Of a stretch of 64,000 bases of DNA, positions 59,027 through 64,000 are shown piece by piece (the first letter of the stretch is position 1; each line of letters opens with the position of its first letter). Origin of the DNA: Gnetum montanum. Lineage: Eukaryota > Streptophyta > Gnetopsida > Gnetales > Gnetaceae. Where the stretch lies: contig MNCI01036181.1 in the NCBI GenBank assembly GCA_015680685.1, positions 36,030 through 100,029 on the forward strand. Direction: 5' to 3'. The notes under the pieces are model-generated. The model was not told where the DNA came from. It did not search any database and worked only from the letters and a program-made list of their open reading frames with translations. Made by a program: the position numbers and the translations under genes.

Positions 59027-59682
59027 AGATGATGAGAATCTCATAGCTTCTAATCTAACGTTTATGAAAGGGAAAATTTTGAAGATCAATGTGGAAAGTT
59101 GGTGTTTTTCCAAAAAGAATGGTTTTGGTAGGCTACCAATTCTCTTAGCTTGGAAAGATGGGGAGAATGTCACTTCTAGAAGTTTGATGATTTTTGGAAG
59201 GGTTGTACCACCCACTTTGGAAACTAGAAAAAATTGGTAGTAGAAAGAAAAAATGGAGGAACAGTATTAACACTAGCTTTGGATAGGAAAATTCATAGTA
59301 GTTGCTACAAAAGTCCAACAGCCAAACCACCTACAACTTTCAAGCTACAATTTTGGTCATAGGGGTGAAGGGGTAGCATTGAGTTTTTGAAGGTTTTTGT
59401 GGGATCCCAATGTTGGAATTGAAATTCATAGTAATTGATATGAAAATCTTGAAAATCCAAACACCTGCAACTTCCACATTGGGCTTTGATTATAGGAGGG
59501 ATGGGTTGCAATGTTGGATTTTGAAGGTTTTAAAATTTTTAATGTCAAAACTGTAGATTTTTGTAATAGAAGGGAATGTTGGCAATATGGAAAATTGATT
59601 TAGATGTAGAAATTTGGTGGAGGCCCTCCTTTTAGTGCTAGAAAACTATTACAACTAAAAAATTAGTTGCTAGAAAACTAAT

Positions 59683-61090
59683 GGATTTGGCACATTAGCC
59701 TCAACCCCAAATCCCTAGGGCCTTTAAAAACATGGGATTCAAGATGCCTTGGATGGTCTAGTAGATCACCTAGGGACTTACAAAATAAAAAAAAATGATG
59801 TAAATAATAATAGAAAAATTATAAATCTGTAAAATAGAAAGACAAATGTAGATTGCATACAAAAAGGAAACTTTAAAACTTTATTAAAATAATAAAGGAA
59901 GAGTTTCATAAATGTGTACAATAAATGCTCATGAAAGAGAAAAGGAGGATTTGCTAAGGTAGAAGTTCAAGATCTGTGAAATTCAATGTAATTAGCTCCA
60001 TGATTTGGATACCAAGCTACTCTTGATGTGTTTGAATCTCCTTCTCTATAAACTATAGATCTACAATTTTGGATTACTACTAGCGATGGGAAAAGTGAGA
60101 AATTTAGCTACTAGATTGCTCCACATTGGGGGTTGGGAGTACCAAAAATGCAATATTGACACAAAAAAGTCACAAGCCTTAAGGAGGGAAAGGGGGTTAA
60201 AAAGGCTTCAATGCTTCCACCCTGGGTTTCAAGAGAATGCAAGCATGGAAGATTGCAAAAGCTCTTGAGTGCTTGAAAATGCCAAAAGTTTCAAATTGCC
60301 AAAGAGTTTCTAATCATGAAAATTGTGCTACCATGAAAAATTTCTAAAGCTATAAATGGTGTTTTTGGATGGTTTTTATAGGTTTTAGGCCATGAATGGT
60401 GTTGCAAAATGGCTATAATTTGGTTGTACAATGATTGCAAATTTTCTGTAATTTTGATGCAAATTTTTGCCTCGTACAAGTGAGATGGGTGTCCAAATTT
60501 GGAGGGTTACTATATATAGTAAGTTCCTTCCCCCCATGGCCATTCTATTTACCATAAATAGTAATGGGGGTACACTTTCTATGCTAGAGATAGATTTTTC
60601 ATGCTAAGCCTTCTACCATCCTTGTTAAAATGGCTGGTCAATGTTGGAGTGCATGGAGTGTTGAAATCTAGCTTTTGTGGCTTCCATGCTAGGGAAAAAC
60701 TTGCAAGCTATGCATGTAGTCTCCATGTTAGGGGTTAAGTTTCCATGTTGAGGGAGAAACCCCCATCCCTCCATGCTAGGGGTAGGTGAGATTTACCCCT
60801 ATAGATGTTTTTAGCATAGAAAAATGTATACCCTCCATAAAACCCATGAAATTGTCATTTTTGACATTCCAAAAGGTAATTTTGATCCCCAAGCCTAAAT
60901 ATTGATACTAGGTGACCTTTTCACTTGGAAAATGAGAATTTGAGCACTTATGAGTCATTTTTCAGCCCCAAAAGTATGGAATATTACCCCTCATGGATTA
61001 TAATCTTCACATTTATAATAAATTTTTACCTTGGGTTTCATGGGGTGAAAGCTACATGATGAAAATTGGCAATAACATGAAAATTTCAAT
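59683..61090 (-). mobile_element. 5' LTR of element G
   Basis: Full copy of the LTR; similarity with the 3' copy covers 59683-60868. On the minus strand it has a TATA-like cctataaaaacc (near 60383) and AATAAAG (near 59885). The part from 60869 to about 61090 has no counterpart in the truncated 3' LTR and is assigned to U3 by exclusion. Confidence 0.6.
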
Positions 61091-61099
61091 GGAATATAA

Positions 61100-62134
61100 C
61101 ATCTAGAAGGACTTGGTTTATACTCACTAGAAGAATGAAATCCTAACTATAGAAAATTAGTGCCTGTAGAATGTTGATGTGTAGAAGTAGTAGATGTTAG
61201 AATTTATCCATCAATAACATGTGTAGCTAGATAGGGTGAACATAGAATTGAAGAGGTTGGTGGTAGAGAACAGAAACGTCTCCACGGAGGAAGTTCATGC
61301 CTTGCACCAAAAATCTATAATTGAGATTGCCTCTTAGGAAAATAAGGCCCTAAAATTTGAAATGGTGAAAAATAACTACAAGGACTAGGTGGAATTATAG
61401 AAAGAGATCAATGAAAAGGAAATCCAATTGGTAAAGACAAAAGTCAATGAGGCCCTCCAGTAGCTCCAACATAAAGGTTATGTTTGGTAGTTTATCTTTG
61501 ATGGGTTGAATGCATACAACAAGGCTGAAATTTACTTGAAGGAGCTATAGATTAAAAAAAATGATCAAATACATGGAGCTTTCCAATCTCCACTATGTAA
61601 ACCTAGTGATGTTGATTGTTCGAAGTCCATGGTTAGAGTTGAAGAAAAAAATGACCAGCTTGTACTTGTTGTATGAGGTTGAGTTCAAGCACCATACAAA
61701 GACCAAGTAGAAGCTTGAGTTAGCAAACATGGAACTCAAGGTTCTTAAAGTGATATTCACTTATTAAAAAATAATTATTGAGAACCTGACCAAAAGGATG
61801 AATGACTACCAAGAGCTACGAAATGCACTCAATTCATTCGACATTAGATGGAAATGATTCACTACCTAGTTCATTAACCTGATGGAGCTATTCCCTACAA
61901 TGCCCTATCCATGGGATATTTCCATTCTAGCCCACATTGGTGGTGTAACATGGACCATGAATGATCCCTAGAGTAAGGAGGAGAAGATGAAGATTGTTGG
62001 ATGCCTTTCATCTTCTACTAGAAGTTGTAATTTTGTTTTAAAAACCATAACAACTACCTCAACCATCATGTATATCCAAAGTAGGAGAAGGTTCTTTGGA
62101 ACCTCAAGAGCCTCCACTACCTAGGATTGTTTGA
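61100..62134 (+). pseudogene. Second ORF of element B, C-terminal part
   Basis: Coiled-coil continuation after element G. VNIELKRLVVENRNVSTEEV aligns with element A near 15320-15360 (SRLARENPTLSMEDDHAIHK). It ends EPPLPRIV with a stop at 62132-62134, against EEPSPLGTT in element A. Many stops. Confidence 0.6.
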
Positions 62135-62349
62135 ACTTCTTCATCATCTTCATGCCATTTGAGGAGTTATGTTTGTTATTTTTGTAATGGTATTCAATTT
62201 TATTATCCTAAACACTGAAATTTTGTGATGATTGTAAATCGTACACTTGGGCACTCAGTTTTTATTGTGTTTTTTTGTATGTTTGTAGGTAATTAATAAT
62301 CCCATACCTTCCAAAATTTTGTAAGGAACTCGAGGATGAGTTTTCATTT

Positions 62350-62362
62350 AGTCATGGGAGTA
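62350..62362 (+). promoter_or_regulatory. 3' polypurine tract of element B
   Basis: agtcatgggagta directly precedes the LTR start TGATGAGC. Confidence 0.72.
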
Positions 62363-63233
62363 TGATGAGCTAATCCTTAGGCTATGTTGATGAGATGTCA
62401 TTGGTGTGATCCTATCTATGGGATCTCATCAACATGATCTCGTCGACATAGGGTCTTACCCATTGACATGTACTCATCAATGGGGCATCCTATTTTTGCC
62501 TATAAATGTGTTCCCACCTTTTGAATTTATGATAATCTTTTTATAGTTATAGTGAAGCACTTGTAGCTTTTTTTCATTTGAGAGGTAGAATATTTTGTGA
62601 GTGCCCATAGTAGGAGTCAAAGAGTGTATAGATCTTTATTCAAGTACTATTATACCTAAGTGCTTTAGTGTGGATAGTAATAAAGATGAGCTTTTTAAAT
62701 AAAGCTTGCAACACTTGGACTAGATTAATTATTTTCTTATGCATGTAATATTCATGGAATTGACCTTAATGTTTTTAAGTAATGAAGTAATTAATTAATA
62801 TTGAATTAATAGCAAACATAAGTATAATCACTTCATGCATAAGCTTAGTGCTTGGTAATCCTAGTAAGGCTTAATGTTTGGTAATCCAATAGTGTTATAA
62901 TATGTTCGATATGTGTATGGAAAGTGGGAACTAATGGTTATGTTAGGATTAGTTAAATATTAGCTAATAATTAGATTAGATTAATGTTTATTCTTTTTCA
63001 TAGGTGACTTAAACCTCAAAAGATAAAAATGATAAAAATCATATGCCTCAGTTACACTTAACCATATACTTGTAGTTCATAAGTGGAAATTGAAAGAAAA
63101 TGATTACAATGGTTAGATTCACCTCCTAGAACTAGTGTAATTAAAAACCTAAAGTATTTGGAATTTGATCAAATCATTGAGTGAACATTAGTGATTTGTA
63201 TGGTTGGGCATAGGGTATACTTGCCATTCATCA
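62363..63233 (+). mobile_element. 3' LTR of element B
   Basis: 871 bp, TGATGAGCTAATCC to cattcatca, with TATA box (cctataaatg near 62499-62508) and AATAAAGATGAGC (near 62679). It is followed by the cctaa target copy. Confidence 0.88.
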
Positions 63234-63259
63234 CCTAATATCTGAGATGTCTCCTATTT

Positions 63260-64000
63260 AAGTACTCCCAATGGATTAAGAACTCATCCCTCTTAACTCC
63301 TTGAGTGCTAAAAGCTTCCCTCCACTTGAGTAAAATTATCTTTCTCTCCATTGAAGGATTTGACTAATCAATAGCCTTCTTCAACTTATCAATGCTATCT
63401 ATTATGTTCTTATCAAATGATTCATGATAGTGCAAATTATTTGAAACATTAATTACAAAAGACATACTAACATCATCTGGTAAATCTATTTCAAAATCAT
63501 TATCACTAATCTTGGCCTAAATTCTAAAAGGCCCCAATCTTAGCTTTCAACTTTAAGAGAACATCTCTTAATTGCTTCTTCTTCAAGTGTACCCAAACCA
63601 AGTTACTAATAGAAAAATGTGGCTTCGATTTTCTCTTATTCCTCTTGAGGAATCTTTCTTTAGCCTTCTGCTCAAGATTTGATTTCACTTGTGCATGAAG
63701 ATCCCTCATTTGTTGTATAAAATCAACATGAAGTTGATCTTCATCATCAAATCTCTTTGAAGTATCCAAAATCTTAGGATAAAACCATAGTTCATCTCAA
63801 ACTGGCTTTTAACAATTGCAACATGAAAAGCCTTATTATGCAAAAACTCAACATTATTCTTCTTGATTTTGGAAAGTCTCTCAATCATTCTTTCTCCACA
63901 TCAAAATTACAATGTAGATTTCCTTCACATTGTCCATCCATTTCACAACCAAGACAATTAGTTTTATTACTCTCAATGTTCACATCCACATCAATAATGA
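63260..64000 (-). pseudogene. pol: Element F: pol tail of another chromovirus, cut by window end
   Basis: Minus strand, same family as elements D and E. 63706-63888 has FHVAIVKSQFEMNYGF (integrase C-terminal part). 63524-63769 reads QQMRDLHAQVKSNLEQKAKE, then PHFSISNLVWVHLKKKQLRD. A tail like element D's follows (DNDFEIDLPDDVSMSFV). The chromodomain (DEFLIHWEYL) breaks off near 63260 and joins LTR U3 sequence without the normal polypurine tract. This LTR is the one split by element B, so F and E appear to share it. Confidence 0.75.

Larger units (their letters stand above)
53495..61090 (-). mobile_element. Element G: Tat-like retrotransposon with deleted pol
   Basis: A minus-strand element nested in the second ORF of element B. 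Two direct repeats form its ends: 3' LTR 53495-54784 and 5' LTR about 59683-61090. Between them are a gag remnant, a protease remnant and a fragment of RNase H. RT is missing between protease and RNase H, and integrase is missing after it. The RNase H frame runs straight into the 3' LTR, whose U3 start is also lost, so one deletion appears to have removed integrase plus the first part of U3. The right boundary is approximate: LTR-LTR similarity ends at 60868, but B's ORF resumes only near 61100. Confidence 0.7.
43337..63233 (+). mobile_element. Element B: full-length Athila-like retrotransposon with pol and second ORF
   Basis: A 19.9-kb interval flanked by cctga (43332-43336) and cctaa (63234-63238), a 5-bp duplication with one transition. 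About 7.6 kb of it is the nested element G. Without G the element is roughly 12.3 kb: 5' LTR, tRNA-Asp primer site, gag, protease, RT, RNase H, integrase, about 2 kb of spacer, second ORF, polypurine tract, 3' LTR. It is the pol-bearing relative of element A. All coding parts have stops, so it is inactive. Confidence 0.9.

Noticed and set aside
43337-63233. Element B as one uninterrupted 19.9-kb giant retrotransposon
   Set aside because: The interval 53495-61090 is a separate minus-strand element with its own LTRs, and B's second ORF resumes after it.

Overview
This window looks like nuclear DNA of a plant with a large, repeat-filled genome. A gymnosperm such as a conifer is plausible, but that is an inference. 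The evidence is one intact plant NF-YC transcription-factor gene (4076-4951, minus strand) in a CpG-rich island of about 2 kb. Nearly everything else is old, nested LTR-retrotransposon sequence, broken by stop codons of the kind left by deamination of methylated cytosine. There are no tRNA or rRNA genes, CRISPR arrays or bacterial operons.

Layout: 1-585 is part of a minus-strand LTR; 586-3150 is unrecognised decayed sequence with tandem duplications; 3150-5450 is the NF-YC island; 6263-6552 is a tRNA-like SINE candidate. I use letters for the elements. A (7916-17222, plus; 5-bp target duplication ataat) is Athila-like: it has a gag and a second downstream ORF but no pol. It sits inside the 5' LTR of the related older element C (7502-7910 and 17223-about 19560). 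H (about 21115-24000, minus) keeps a clear tRNA-Met primer site, a gag remnant and a 33-bp minisatellite. Next come an orphan LTR (25445-26314), two head-to-head LTRs called K (26315-26761 and 27336 onward), and an assembly-type inverted repeat at 28543-28779.

The right half is a nested stack. E (minus, about 30240-43336) is a Ty3 chromovirus. D (32279-38879, plus, same family; target duplication ataat) is inserted in E's integrase, and a 258-bp solo-LTR-like insertion (40598-40855; target duplication atcat) lies between E's protease and reverse transcriptase. B (43337-63233, plus; target duplication cctga/cctaa) is inserted in the LTR at E's upstream end. B is the full-length counterpart of A: gag, protease, reverse transcriptase, RNase H, integrase, a long spacer and the second ORF. 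G, a truncated Tat-like minus element (53495-about 61090), interrupts B's second ORF. From about 63260 the window ends in F, the pol tail of another minus-strand chromovirus.

The main biological signal is the A/B pair. A looks like a gag-plus-second-ORF derivative that could have relied on B-like elements for pol. Both keep the same tRNA-Asp primer site, polypurine tract, second-ORF start and short noncoding motifs in the spacer. A second signal is that the LTR promoters carry short arrays (GATATC in one lineage, AGATGTCT in others) just upstream of a TATA box. All retroelement genes seen here are inactivated.
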